Of a stretch of 64,000 nt of DNA, positions 43,249 to 52,422 are shown piece by piece. The first letter of the stretch is position 1, and the number at the start of each line of letters is the position of its first letter. The notes beneath the pieces are model-generated. The model was not told where the DNA came from, searched no databases, and saw only the letters and a list, made by a program, of their open reading frames with translations. The position numbers and the translations under genes are program-made. This DNA comes from Acidisoma sp965199065 (GTDB lineage: Bacteria; Pseudomonadota; Alphaproteobacteria; Acetobacterales; Acetobacteraceae), in NCBI RefSeq assembly GCF_965199065.1, contig NZ_CBDAQN010000001.1:1302001-1366000 (forward strand), read 5' to 3'.

Positions 43249-44721
43249 ATGCGCCGATTTTCCTCCCCTGTTCTTTTCGCGCTCGCCCTGGCGGCGCTGA
43301 CCGTCATCCGGCTCATAGTCGCAGGGGTCGCGCCGCTCTCTCCGGACGAAGCCTATTATTGGGTGTGGTCGCGGGCGCCGGCGTTTGGATATCTCGATCA
43401 TCCCTTCATGGTGGCACTGTGGATCCGCGCTGGAACGGCCTTGTTCGGCGACAGCGCCTTCGGCATCCGGGTTCTCGCACCTTTTGCCGTTGCCCTTGGC
43501 TCGGTTCTGATACTGGACGCGGCGCGGCGGCTGGGAGCGGGCCGCGGTTTCGCCGCGGCTCTGCTGCTCAATGCAACGCTCCTCTTTGGCGCCGGCGGCA
43601 TCCTGATGACGCCCGACACGCCGCTGATCCTGTTCTGGATCGCGACACTTTGGGCGATGGCGCGCATCGTCGACGGCGGCGCCGGGTGGTGGTGGATCGC
43701 GGCCGGGGTGTTCGCGGGTTTGGCGCTCGACAGCAAGTACACGGCGGCGCTGCTGCTCGCCGGCATCGGCCTGTGGCTGGTGCTTCTGCCTGCGGGCTGG
43801 CGCTGGCTTCGCGATCTGCGATCCTGGCTCGGCCTCGTCATCGCCCTGGTGCTCTTTTTGCCCGTCATTCTGTGGAATGCGGATCATCATTGGGCGAGCT
43901 TCCTCAAGCAGGGGGGCCGCACCGGCGACTTTCACCCAGCGCGTGCCGTGCAGTTCCTCGGCGAACTGGTGCTCGGGCAGCTTGGGCTGGCGACCCCCGT
44001 GGTTTTCGTGCTCTGCGCCGTGGGCCTCGTCCATGCGGCGCGTCTGGCAACGATGCGACGGGATCCGGCGGCCGGGCTGCTGGTGGCGCTCGGCATTCTC
44101 CCGGCGCTGGTTTTCATCCAGCACGCCTTCGGTGACCGCGTTCAGGCAAATTGGCCCGAGATCATCTATCCGGCGGCGGTCATCGCCGCTGCCGGCATAC
44201 CGCTCACCATGCGATGGCTGAAGCCCGCCGTGGCGGTCGGGTTCGCGGTGACCTTGGTGATCTACGCTCAGGCAATCGCCAGTCCCATCCCCATCGGCGG
44301 CGTGAGCGACCCGACCATTCGCATGCTCGGGGGCTGGGCGGAACTGAGCCAGGCGGTGGACCGCCGCGCGCAGCAGACAGATGCCCGTTTCATCGCGATC
44401 GACGAATATGGTCTCGGCTCGGAGTTGGCGTGGCGGCTGCCGAACTCGTTGCCGGTCGTGGCTGACGATCCGCGCTGGCTGTTGTTCAACCTTCCGCACC
44501 CCGGGATCACCCTCGCTGCAGGCGAGACCGGGCTGCTCGTTCGCACCACGCGCCGGCGAACGCTGCCCGATGCCAAACCCTGGGCGAGCATGGCCGAAAT
44601 CGGCGTGCTCGGTCGCGGACGCTACGGCCGAATCGGCGAAAGCTATAAACTCTACCTCGTCACAGTCGGCCCCGCCGCCGCCGCGCTCGTCACCCGCCTG
44701 CCATCCGGAGCATCGCCGTGA
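43249..44721 (+). CDS. GT39/ArnT-like membrane glycosyltransferase
   Basis: A 490-residue multi-spanning transferase of the PMT/ArnT type. It has about ten hydrophobic helices, the first-loop acidic motif PLSPDEAYYWVWSR and GYLDHPFMVALWIR with its DHP, and a soluble C-terminal region (from about 370). Family members take a sugar from a polyprenyl-phosphate donor in the outer leaflet and add it to lipid A, glycans or proteins. The preceding GT2-GtrA fusion could make its donor. Acceptor unknown. Its stop overlaps the next start (GTGA). Confidence 0.92.
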   Translation: MRRFSSPVLFALALAALTVIRLIVAGVAPLSPDEAYYWVWSRAPAFGYLDHPFMVALWIRAGTALFGDSAFGIRVLAPFAVALGSVLILDAARRLGAGRGFAAALLLNATLLFGAGGILMTPDTPLILFWIATLWAMARIVDGGAGWWWIAAGVFAGLALDSKYTAALLLAGIGLWLVLLPAGWRWLRDLRSWLGLVIALVLFLPVILWNADHHWASFLKQGGRTGDFHPARAVQFLGELVLGQLGLATPVVFVLCAVGLVHAARLATMRRDPAAGLLVALGILPALVFIQHAFGDRVQANWPEIIYPAAVIAAAGIPLTMRWLKPAVAVGFAVTLVIYAQAIASPIPIGGVSDPTIRMLGGWAELSQAVDRRAQQTDARFIAIDEYGLGSELAWRLPNSLPVVADDPRWLLFNLPHPGITLAAGETGLLVRTTRRRTLPDAKPWASMAEIGVLGRGRYGRIGESYKLYLVTVGPAAAALVTRLPSGASP

Positions 44722-45701
44722 AGATCAGCCTGCCGACCTTCCAGGACAGCCTCGCTGCTCGCGCCCGCTGCGGAGACCGCGTCCGCCACACGCCCCTGCT
44801 GCGGAGCGCCGTGCTGGATCGTGCCATCGGCGGGACAGTGCTGCTGAAGGCGGACTCGTTGCAGCACACCGGCAGCTTCAAACTGCGCGGGGCGATGAAC
44901 GCGGTGCTGTCGCTGGTCGAGAACGGACATGCCGGCGGCATCGTCGCCTTCTCCTCCGGCAATCACGCCCAGGCGACGGCCTACGCGGCGGCGGCGGCCG
45001 GCTTGGCGGCCACGATCTTCATGCCGTCCGATGCACCCGCCATAAAGACGCGCGCGACCAAGAGTTGGGGCGCGACGGTCGTTCCATTCGATCGCGTGGC
45101 CGACGATCGCGAAGCTTTGGCACGGGCGGAAGCAGAGCGCACCGGCGCGGCACTCATCCCGCCCTACGACGACCCCCGCATCATCGCCGGCCAGGGCACC
45201 TGCGGGCTGGAGCTTGCCGAGGATGCGGCGACGATGGGGCTGATACCCGATGCCGTGCTCGTGCCCGTCAGTGGCGGCGGCCTCGCCGCCGGTTGCGCGC
45301 TTGCGATGGAGGAGATGGCGCCGGGCTGTGCCGTCTACTCCGTCGAACCCGAGGGCCGGGACGATCACCGCCGTTCACTGGTGACCGGCGAGCGGCAGTC
45401 GAACGAGCCCGGCGGCTCGGTCCTCTGCGACGGGCTGATGTCGCCGGCGCCCGGCGAGCTGACCTTCGCGCTCAACCGCCGCCGACTGGCCGGCGGCCTC
45501 GTGGTGACGGACGAGGCCGTGCTGCGCGCGATGGCCTTTGCCTTCCTGCACCTCAAGCTGGTCGTGGAGCCGAGCGGCGCCGTCGGTCTTGCCGCCCTGC
45601 TGTCGGGTGTGTTCGACGGCCGGAACCGGGTGACGGCGGTCGTTCTCAGCGGCGGGAACGTCGACCCGGACACCTTCCAGCGGGCGCTGGCTCTGGCCTG
45701 A
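44718..45701 (+). CDS. Threonine/serine dehydratase (PLP-dependent)
   Basis: A 327-residue fold-type-II PLP enzyme. The Schiff-base lysine is in HTGSFKLRGAMNA; SSGNHAQATAYAA binds the substrate carboxylate and SGGGLAAG the phosphate. It lacks the ACT-like regulatory domain of biosynthetic IlvA, so it resembles catabolic TdcB, serine racemase or EutB of ectoine breakdown. The GTG start overlaps the stop of the glycosyltransferase (GTGA), a surprising coupling for a metabolic enzyme. It is convergent with acrB, 13 bases apart. Exact substrate not resolvable. Confidence 0.9.
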   Translation: MKISLPTFQDSLAARARCGDRVRHTPLLRSAVLDRAIGGTVLLKADSLQHTGSFKLRGAMNAVLSLVENGHAGGIVAFSSGNHAQATAYAAAAAGLAATIFMPSDAPAIKTRATKSWGATVVPFDRVADDREALARAEAERTGAALIPPYDDPRIIAGQGTCGLELAEDAATMGLIPDAVLVPVSGGGLAAGCALAMEEMAPGCAVYSVEPEGRDDHRRSLVTGERQSNEPGGSVLCDGLMSPAPGELTFALNRRRLAGGLVVTDEAVLRAMAFAFLHLKLVVEPSGAVGLAALLSGVFDGRNRVTAVVLSGGNVDPDTFQRALALA

Positions 45702-45714
45702 AGATCGGCCGGCG

Positions 45715-48700
45715 CTACTCTCCCGCCACCTCGTGCTCGCGCACCTTGTGGAACTCGTAGGGCCTTAGCCGGAAGATGTGCACGCGCGACCATTCCCGCA
45801 TGTACTGGAACATCGTGTAGAGCATCGGGATCACGAAAATCCCGAAGCAACTGGCGGCAATCATTCCGAAGAACACCGGAGTGCCGACAGATTGCCGGCT
45901 GATCTCAGACGCGCCTTTCGCCCAGACCAGCGGCACCAGGCCGAGGATGAAGGCAAAGGACGTCATCATCACCGCGCGGAACCGCAGCCGCGCCCCCGCC
46001 ACGGCGGCTTCACGGATTGGCCTGCCCTGCTCGCGCTGCTCCTTCGCGAACTCCACGATCAGAATGCCGTTCTTGGCCGACAAGGCGATGAGCGTCACCA
46101 GCCCGATCTGCGCGTAGAGGTTGAGGGGCAGGTCCCTGACCATGAGCCCGATGAAGGCGCCGAGGCCCGCCACCACCACCGAGATCAGCACCGACATCGG
46201 GATGGTCCAGCTCTCATAGAGAGCCACCAGGAACAGGTAGGCGAAGAGCACCGCGAGCGCGAGCACGACGCCGGTCTGCCCGCCGGCCTGGATCTCCTGA
46301 TACGCCGTGCCGGTCCATTCATAGCTGTAACCCGAGGGCAACACCTTGTTCGAGATCTCCGCCATCGCCGCCAGCGCCTGCGAGGAGGACACGCCCGGCC
46401 CCGGCGATCCATCGATGGTGATGGAGCGCACGTTGTTGTAGCGGGAGATCACCTGAGGCCCGGTAATCACGCTCATCGTCGCCAGGCTGCGCAGCGGCAC
46501 CATGTCGCCCTGTTTGTTCCGCACGTAGATCTTCCAGAGCGCGGCGAAGTCGTTGCGGTCAGCCTCCTCGCCTTCGATGTTCACCTGCCAGACGCGGCCG
46601 AACAGGTTGAAGTCGTTGACGTAGTACCCGCCCATCGTCGCCTGCAGCGTGGTGAAGATGTCGCTGATGTTGACACCGAGCGCCTCGGCCTTGTCGCGGT
46701 CGATGTTCAGGTAGACCGATGGATTGCTCGCCGAGTAGGTCGAGAAGACCCGGCTCAGCCGCTTGTCGCTGTTGGCCGCGATCAGCACGCTACCCAGGAC
46801 CGAGGCCATATCCTGCGGATCCTGGCCCTCCAGCGCATCGAGCTGGTACTCGAAGCCGCCGCCCGTCGAGAGGCCGATGATCGGCGGCAGATTGAACGGA
46901 AACACGCTCGCGCTCATGATCTGTTGCGACATGCCGAACATCTTGCCGATCAAGGCATTGACGCTGTCGAACGGATGGGTGCGCTGGGCGAATGGCTTCA
47001 GACGGGCGACGACGAACGCGGCGTTAGGCTCCGCCGCACCGTCGAGGATGGAGTACCCGACGATCGAGATGGTGTGGGCCACCTGGGGTTCGCCCTTGAG
47101 CATTGCGGCGACGCGGTCCACCACCTTCTGCGTGCGATTGACGGACGCGCCGTCCGGCAGCTGAACGGCGGTGAAGAACGCGCCCTGATCCTCTTCCGGC
47201 AGGAAGCCACCCGGCGTCCGGCCGGCAAGGAACATGAGGCAAAACACACAGATGCCGACGATCGGGATGACGAGAATGGCGACGCGCACGAGACGCCCGA
47301 CGGCATAGCCATAGCCGTTGCGAACGCGGTCGATGCCGCGGCTGAGGCGCGAAAACGGACCCTTGCGGGTCGCCTTGTCCTTCACCGGGCGCAGGAACAG
47401 GGCGCAGAGCGCGGGCGACAGCGTCAGCGCGTTCGTCGCCGAGATCAGCATGGTCACGCTGATGGTGATGGCGAACTGCTTGAACAGCTCGCCGGAAAGG
47501 CCCGGGATGAAGCCCACCGGCACAAACACCGACAGCAGCACGAGGGAAATCGCGATGATCGGACCCGTTATCTGCCGCATGGCGAGCTTGGTCGCATCCT
47601 GCGGCGATAGCTCCGGATACTCCTCCATGACGCGCTCGACGTTCTCCACCACGACGATGGCGTCGTCGACGACCACGCCAATCGCGACGACCAGCGCCAG
47701 CATCGAGATGGTGTTCGCGGACATGCCGATGGCCAGCATGATGGCGAAGGCGCCGATGAGGCTGACGGGCACTGCGATCGCCGGGATGATCGTCGCCCGT
47801 ACGTTGCCGCCGAGGAACAGGAACACGACGAGCACGACCAGCACAAAGGCCTCGGCGATGGTCTGGACGACCTCGTGCAGCGTGTCGTTCACGAAGTCGC
47901 TGGTGTCGTAGATCACGTTGGCCGCGAGGCCCGGCGGGAAGCGCTTCGATATACCTGCGATCACGGCCTTGACGCGTTGAGAGGTTTCAACCGCGTTGGC
48001 CCCCGGTTCGAGATAGATGCCGATGCCGAGCGCGGGGGCGCCGTCGAGTTGGTCCTGCGTGCTTTGGCTTTCAGCGCCGAGTTCGAGCCGCGCGACATCC
48101 CGGAGCCTGAGCACGGACCCGTCCTGGTTCGCGCGCAGGATGATGTTCCCGAACTGCGCCGGCGTGATGAGGCGACCCTGGGTCTGGATATTGAGCTGGA
48201 ACTGCTGGTCGGGACCGATCGGCTTGGCGCCGATGGTGCCGACCGCCGCCTGAGTGTTCTGGGATTGGATCGCCGTGATGATGTCCGTCGGGGACAGGCC
48301 GAGCTGCGTCAGCCGGTCCGTATTCATCCAGACGCGCATCGAATAGTTCTGCGCGCCGAACAGGAAGGCCTGGCCAACGCCGGGCGTGCGCGAGAGCACG
48401 TCCAGCACGTTGATGGTGATGTAGTTGCTGATGAACAGTGGCGACAGGCTTTTGTTCGGGCTCGAGAACAGCACGAACTGCAACACCGCCGAGGATTTCT
48501 GACGCAGCTGTAGTCCTTCGAGCTGAACCTCCGGCGGCAGTTCGGACAACGCGGCAGAAACGCGGTTCTGCACGTTCACCACGTCGATGTTCGGGTCGGT
48601 GCCGAGCGCGAAGCTGACGGTCAGGCTGTAGCTGCCGTCATTGCCGCTGTAGGACCGCATGTAGATCATCTTGTCGGCGCCGACGATCTGCGCCTCGAGC

Positions 48701-48894
48701 GGCTGCGCGACCGTCGCTTCCACCACGGCCGCCGACGCGCCCGGGTAGGTCGTCGTTACCGATACCTGCGGCGGCACGATGTCGGGGAACTGCGCGACCG
48801 GAATGCGCAGCAGCGCGATCAGGCCGGCGAGCGTGATCATGATGGCGATGACGACCGCGAACCTTGGGCGGTCGACGAAGACCGAGGAGATCAT
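45715..48894 (-). CDS. AcrB-type RND multidrug efflux permease
   Basis: A full-length HAE1-family pump of 1059 residues. It starts MISSVFVDRPRFAVVIAIMI, the family signature. The TM4 proton-relay Asp410-Asp411 are in VVVDDAIVVVENV, and TM10 has ALSAKNGILIVEFAKE with its lysine. The porter and docking domains are full length. It follows the acrA-type adaptor gene by 16 bases and must be co-transcribed with it. No outer-membrane factor is linked, so it probably uses a TolC-like channel encoded elsewhere. This is a second, distinct RND system from the MdtBC-like pair at the window start. Confidence 0.96.
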   Translation of the reverse strand: MISSVFVDRPRFAVVIAIMITLAGLIALLRIPVAQFPDIVPPQVSVTTTYPGASAAVVEATVAQPLEAQIVGADKMIYMRSYSGNDGSYSLTVSFALGTDPNIDVVNVQNRVSAALSELPPEVQLEGLQLRQKSSAVLQFVLFSSPNKSLSPLFISNYITINVLDVLSRTPGVGQAFLFGAQNYSMRVWMNTDRLTQLGLSPTDIITAIQSQNTQAAVGTIGAKPIGPDQQFQLNIQTQGRLITPAQFGNIILRANQDGSVLRLRDVARLELGAESQSTQDQLDGAPALGIGIYLEPGANAVETSQRVKAVIAGISKRFPPGLAANVIYDTSDFVNDTLHEVVQTIAEAFVLVVLVVFLFLGGNVRATIIPAIAVPVSLIGAFAIMLAIGMSANTISMLALVVAIGVVVDDAIVVVENVERVMEEYPELSPQDATKLAMRQITGPIIAISLVLLSVFVPVGFIPGLSGELFKQFAITISVTMLISATNALTLSPALCALFLRPVKDKATRKGPFSRLSRGIDRVRNGYGYAVGRLVRVAILVIPIVGICVFCLMFLAGRTPGGFLPEEDQGAFFTAVQLPDGASVNRTQKVVDRVAAMLKGEPQVAHTISIVGYSILDGAAEPNAAFVVARLKPFAQRTHPFDSVNALIGKMFGMSQQIMSASVFPFNLPPIIGLSTGGGFEYQLDALEGQDPQDMASVLGSVLIAANSDKRLSRVFSTYSASNPSVYLNIDRDKAEALGVNISDIFTTLQATMGGYYVNDFNLFGRVWQVNIEGEEADRNDFAALWKIYVRNKQGDMVPLRSLATMSVITGPQVISRYNNVRSITIDGSPGPGVSSSQALAAMAEISNKVLPSGYSYEWTGTAYQEIQAGGQTGVVLALAVLFAYLFLVALYESWTIPMSVLISVVVAGLGAFIGLMVRDLPLNLYAQIGLVTLIALSAKNGILIVEFAKEQREQGRPIREAAVAGARLRFRAVMMTSFAFILGLVPLVWAKGASEISRQSVGTPVFFGMIAASCFGIFVIPMLYTMFQYMREWSRVHIFRLRPYEFHKVREHEVAGE

Positions 48895-48910
48895 GGCTTT
48901 GCCTGTCCCG

Positions 48911-50089
48911 TCACTGACCCGACCCGTCCGTGCTGCCCGGCGCGCTGTAGTCTGGCGGCGTGAAGGGCGTAGGCTTCACCGGCGCCCCCGGTTTCACGCG
49001 CTGCACGCCATCTGCGACCACGGTCTCGCCGGCCTTGAGGCCGGTCGCCACGACGGCGAGAAGTGCCGTCGAATCGCCGAGCGTGATGTTCCGCCGCTGC
49101 GCCGTGTTCCCCGGCCCGAGGACGAAGACGTAATAGCCTTGCTGGTCGGCCAGCACCGCCGCCCGCGGCACCGTCACCTGCTGCTGGGCGTTCTTCGACT
49201 GGAGAATGACGGTGACGAACCCGCCGTCGACCAGGGTGCGGTCGCTGCCAAGCGCCAAGGTGTTGGCCCGCGGCGGGTTCGGCACGACGGCGCGCAGATC
49301 GAGCGTGTCGGTCGAGGAATTGATGCTGATGTCGCTGAAATCGATCTTGCCGGTCTTGTCGTATGTCTGCCCGTCCGGAAGGCGCAGCTTTACCGTCATG
49401 GCGGCAAGGCCCCCTTGCCCGGCGTTTTTGGACTTGAGCAGCGATGCCTCGGTCTCGGAGACCGGAAACAGCACGTATTCGGGGTCCTCGCTCACCACGG
49501 TCGCGAGCGCCGCGTCGGTGAAGGCGACGACGTTGCCGGGATCGGTCGCGATGCCGATCCTGCCGTCGATCGGCGAGAGAATGGTCGTGTAGCCGAGGTT
49601 GATCTGTGCGGTCTGCAGCTGGGCTTCGGCGACAAGAAGGGAGCCTTGGCCCTGACCCGCACTCGCCTGGTCGCTGTCGACGGTGGAGCGCTGGCCGGCA
49701 GGCGTGTTCAGAAGCGTCTGCGAGCGGCTTAGGTTCAGCCTGGCGTTGCGCAGGGTCGCCTCTGCCTGCACGACCTGGCCTTGGGCCTGCAGCACGGCCG
49801 CCTGGTAGGGCGGCTGCTCGATGACGAAGAGCTTCTGGCCCTTCTTGACCTCGTCGCCTTCATGGAAGTCGCGCTCCTCCAGGAGGCCCGTCACCCGCGC
49901 CCTGATCGTGATCTTGCTGATGGCCTGAACGCGGCCGATGTATTCGCTCGACTGGTAGATGGGGGTGAGCGCGGCCTTCACGACGCCGACCGCGGGCGGC
50001 CCGCCCGGCCCCGTTTGCGCCTGTGCCCCCGGCGAACCGCCGGCCACCAGCATGGCTGCAACGACAAGCGACAAATAGCGAAACCGCAT
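48911..50089 (-). CDS. RND periplasmic adaptor (AcrA-type membrane fusion protein)
   Basis: A 392-residue adaptor that links the AcrB pump to an outer-membrane channel. Signal peptide to about AQA-QT. Residues 35-75 and 180-215 form the lipoyl-like halves (YIGRVQAISKITIRARVTGLLEE; INLGYTTILSPIDGRIGI), flanking the coiled-coil hairpin (about 95-165, Gln/Ala-rich). The beta-barrel and membrane-proximal domains follow, ending VVADGVQRVKPGAPVKPTP. There is no lipobox Cys, so it is not a classical lipoprotein. A perfect TetR-type palindrome lies 109 bases upstream of the start. Confidence 0.95.
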   Translation of the reverse strand: MRFRYLSLVVAAMLVAGGSPGAQAQTGPGGPPAVGVVKAALTPIYQSSEYIGRVQAISKITIRARVTGLLEERDFHEGDEVKKGQKLFVIEQPPYQAAVLQAQGQVVQAEATLRNARLNLSRSQTLLNTPAGQRSTVDSDQASAGQGQGSLLVAEAQLQTAQINLGYTTILSPIDGRIGIATDPGNVVAFTDAALATVVSEDPEYVLFPVSETEASLLKSKNAGQGGLAAMTVKLRLPDGQTYDKTGKIDFSDISINSSTDTLDLRAVVPNPPRANTLALGSDRTLVDGGFVTVILQSKNAQQQVTVPRAAVLADQQGYYVFVLGPGNTAQRRNITLGDSTALLAVVATGLKAGETVVADGVQRVKPGAPVKPTPFTPPDYSAPGSTDGSGQ

Positions 50090-50197
50090 CAGGAAATCCC
50101 TGGGCTTGAGCCTTGATGGCTGACGGAAGAGCCACGATCGCGCGGAAGGCTCCCTGCTGGAAGGCGCCTTTCCCGATCATTCGCGCCTGTTGTGTAA

Positions 50198-50221
50198 CCG
50201 GTTGACCGATCGGTCAACCGG
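50198..50221. promoter_or_regulatory. Perfect 24-bp palindrome, TetR/AcrR-type operator
   Basis: The arm CCGGTTGACCGA (50198-50209) is followed with no gap by its exact reverse complement. The core TTGACCGATCGGTCAA is the kind of site bound by TetR/AcrR-family repressors of efflux pumps. It lies between the divergent acrA start (50089) and trpS start (50355), nearer acrA, so it probably controls the acrA-acrB transcript. No tetR-like gene is in the window, so the repressor must be encoded elsewhere. Confidence 0.78.
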
Positions 50222-50354
50222 CCTGACGCAGCGCAGCATGAGCGTCTGCAGATTGACGGGCGGATCGGATGCGAAGAAAAGCCCGCACGACCCGCAGGCA
50301 CGGCCGGCGGCCGGCAGAGGGCGCTTTCCTCGGACGGCGATGAAAGGTGGAACC

Positions 50355-51362
50355 ATGCAGCGCGTTTTTTCCGGGATACAGCCGTCGGGCATTCCGACGC
50401 TCGGCAACTATCTCGGAGCGATCCGCAACTGGGTGGCTCTGCAGGCCGAACACGATTGCCTTTATTGTGTGGTGGACCTGCACGCCATCACCACCTGGCA
50501 GGAGCCGGAGACGCTCCGGCAGCAGACCAGGGAACTGGCCGCCGCCATTATCGCCTGCGGGGTCGACCCCGAGCGCCACATCCTCTTTCATCAGTCCGCC
50601 GTACCGGCCCATGCCCGGCTCGCCTGGATCTTCAACTGCGTCGCCCGCATCGGCTGGCTCAACCGGATGACCCAGTTCAAGGACAAGGCAGGCAAGGACC
50701 GAGAAGCCGCCTCGGCCGGGCTTTACGTCTATCCAAACCTCATGGCCGCCGACATCCTGGCCTACCACGCCACCCGCGTGCCGGTCGGCGACGACCAGAA
50801 ACAACATCTCGAACTCGCGAACGACATCGCCCAGAAGTTCAATCACGATTACGCGACGCCCTTCTTCCCCCTCATCGAACCCCTCATCATGCCTGAGGCG
50901 GCGCGGGTGATGTCATTGCGGGACGGCACGAAGAAGATGTCGAAGTCCGACCCGTCGGATCAGAGCCGGATCAATCTTGGCGACGACGCCGACGCGATCG
51001 CCGGCAAGATCCGCAAGGCAAGGACTGATGCCGAACCTCTGCCGAGCGACCCCGAGGGACTGGAGGGCCGCGCCGAGGCCCGCAATCTCGTCGGCATCTA
51101 TGGGGCGCTTGCGGGCATGACGCCCGCGGCGGTGCTCGCCGAATATGGCGGCCAGGGTTTCGCCGGCTTCAAGGATGCGCTGGCCGCGCTGACGGTCGCG
51201 AAACTCACTCCAATCGGTGCAGAAACGAAACGGCTCCTAGCCGACCCCGGGTATATCGACCGGCTGCTGTTCGACGGCGCGGCCAGGGCCGGGGCTATTG
51301 CCAACCCGATCGTTGCCGAGGCCGAGCGCCTTGTTGGGTTTCTGCAACGGCCTTCCGTGTAG
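50355..51362 (+). CDS. trpS: Tryptophanyl-tRNA synthetase
   Basis: TrpRS of 335 residues, the usual bacterial length. It begins RVFSGIQPSGIPTLGNYLGAIRNW (the HIGH-type motif is the TLGN segment) and carries KKMSKSDPSDQSRI (KMSKS loop). Other family blocks are VDLHAITTWQEPETL, FNCVARIGWLNRMTQFKDKAG and YPNLMAADILAY. The ATG at 50355 follows AAGGTGG. It is upstream of hisB by 14 bases and may be co-transcribed with the his genes; it is divergent from acrA across the palindrome. Confidence 0.97.
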   Translation: MQRVFSGIQPSGIPTLGNYLGAIRNWVALQAEHDCLYCVVDLHAITTWQEPETLRQQTRELAAAIIACGVDPERHILFHQSAVPAHARLAWIFNCVARIGWLNRMTQFKDKAGKDREAASAGLYVYPNLMAADILAYHATRVPVGDDQKQHLELANDIAQKFNHDYATPFFPLIEPLIMPEAARVMSLRDGTKKMSKSDPSDQSRINLGDDADAIAGKIRKARTDAEPLPSDPEGLEGRAEARNLVGIYGALAGMTPAAVLAEYGGQGFAGFKDALAALTVAKLTPIGAETKRLLADPGYIDRLLFDGAARAGAIANPIVAEAERLVGFLQRPSV

Positions 51363-51376
51363 GCCGAGGTGTAAAG

Positions 51377-52051
51377 ATGGGCCGGATAGGTTATCAAGCA
51401 GGCATGGATGCGATCCCGCCCTCTCCGTCTCCGGCGTCTTCGGTGCTGGAAACCTCGCCTCGCTCCGCCAGCCTGACGCGCGCCACCTCCGAGACTGAGG
51501 TGACGATCCGGCTCGACCTCGACGGAACCGGCCAGGTCCGCGCCGAAACCGGGATCGGGTTCTTCGACCACATGCTCACGGCCCTCGGCCGGCACGCGTT
51601 GTTCGACCTCGACATCGTCGCGAAGGGCGATCTCCATGTCGACTTTCACCACACGGTCGAGGATGTCGGCATCGTGCTCGGCCAGTTGATCCTCAGGACG
51701 GTTGGCGACAAGCGCGGCATCGGCCGCTACGGACAGGCGCTGGTGCCGATGGATGAGGCGCTGGTGGAAGCCGCGATCGACCTCTCGGGGCGAGCGACGC
51801 TTGGCTGGCAGGTCGCGTTCACGCGTCCCAAAATCGGCGAGATGGATACCGAGCTCTTCGAGGAGTTCTTCCGGGCCCTGTCCGGCAATGGTCTGTTCGC
51901 GCTGCACCTCATCCAGCGGGCCGGACGCAACGACCACCATATCGCCGAGGGTTGCTTCAAGGCGACGGCGCGTGCGCTGCGGATGGCGGTAGAGCCTGAT
52001 CCGCGGCAACGCGGGCTGATCCCCTCCACAAAGGGGTCACTCGCGGGATGA
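51377..52051 (+). CDS. hisB: Imidazoleglycerol-phosphate dehydratase
   Basis: Sixth step of histidine biosynthesis, monofunctional form (no phosphatase domain). 224 residues including an N-terminal Ser/Pro-rich extension of about 30 before RATSETEVTIRLDLDGTG. The metal-site repeats are GIGFFDHMLTALGRHALFD and FHHTVEDVGIVLG, later EEFFRALSGNG, LHLIQRAGRNDHHIAEGCFKA. The ATG at 51377 has CCGAGGTG upstream; ATG 51404 is an alternative. The stop overlaps the DUF2628 start (ATGA), so the two are coupled. Confidence 0.96.
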   Translation: MGRIGYQAGMDAIPPSPSPASSVLETSPRSASLTRATSETEVTIRLDLDGTGQVRAETGIGFFDHMLTALGRHALFDLDIVAKGDLHVDFHHTVEDVGIVLGQLILRTVGDKRGIGRYGQALVPMDEALVEAAIDLSGRATLGWQVAFTRPKIGEMDTELFEEFFRALSGNGLFALHLIQRAGRNDHHIAEGCFKATARALRMAVEPDPRQRGLIPSTKGSLAG

Positions 52052-52422
52052 GGATCTTTACCGCCCATCTTGCCCCGGGTCGTGCGCCGCGCCTCATCCG
52101 GGAAGGGTTCAGCCTCGGCGCCTTTCTGTTCGGTCCGGTCTGGCTCTTCGCCCAGCGCGCCTGGGTGGCCGGCATCATTGCGCTCGCCGTGCTGATCGGG
52201 TTGGGCGTGGTCGCCAGCGTGCTGAACGGCTCCAACCTGCCGCTCATCCTGCTCCTGGGCTATGCCGCGCTGCTGGGCTGGAACGGCCGCGACCTCTGCC
52301 GCTGGTCCCTCGCCCGCCAGGGCTACGAGGAGAGCCACGTCCTCGCCGGCCGTGACAGCGATGCCGCCTACGCCCGGCTCATCACCCGCGACCCCACGCT
52401 CGCCGCTTCGGACCTGCCATGA
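52048..52422 (+). CDS. DUF2628-like small membrane protein in the his operon
   Basis: A 124-residue protein with a hydrophilic N-terminus, then GFSLGAFLFGPVWLFAQRAWVAG, two or three hydrophobic helices (about 25-85) and a charged tail with GYEESHVLAGRDSDAAYAR. The FxxGaFxFGPxWL layout is the DUF2628 family signature. It overlaps hisB and hisH by 4 bases on each side, so it is translated as part of the his operon. Its role is unknown; it may be a passenger kept by operon coupling. Confidence 0.85.
   Translation: MRIFTAHLAPGRAPRLIREGFSLGAFLFGPVWLFAQRAWVAGIIALAVLIGLGVVASVLNGSNLPLILLLGYAALLGWNGRDLCRWSLARQGYEESHVLAGRDSDAAYARLITRDPTLAASDLP

Noticed and set aside
45778..47610. 610-codon open frame antisense to acrB
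   Set aside because: acrB is full length with all motifs; the antisense product is Arg/His/Asp-rich and domain-free.
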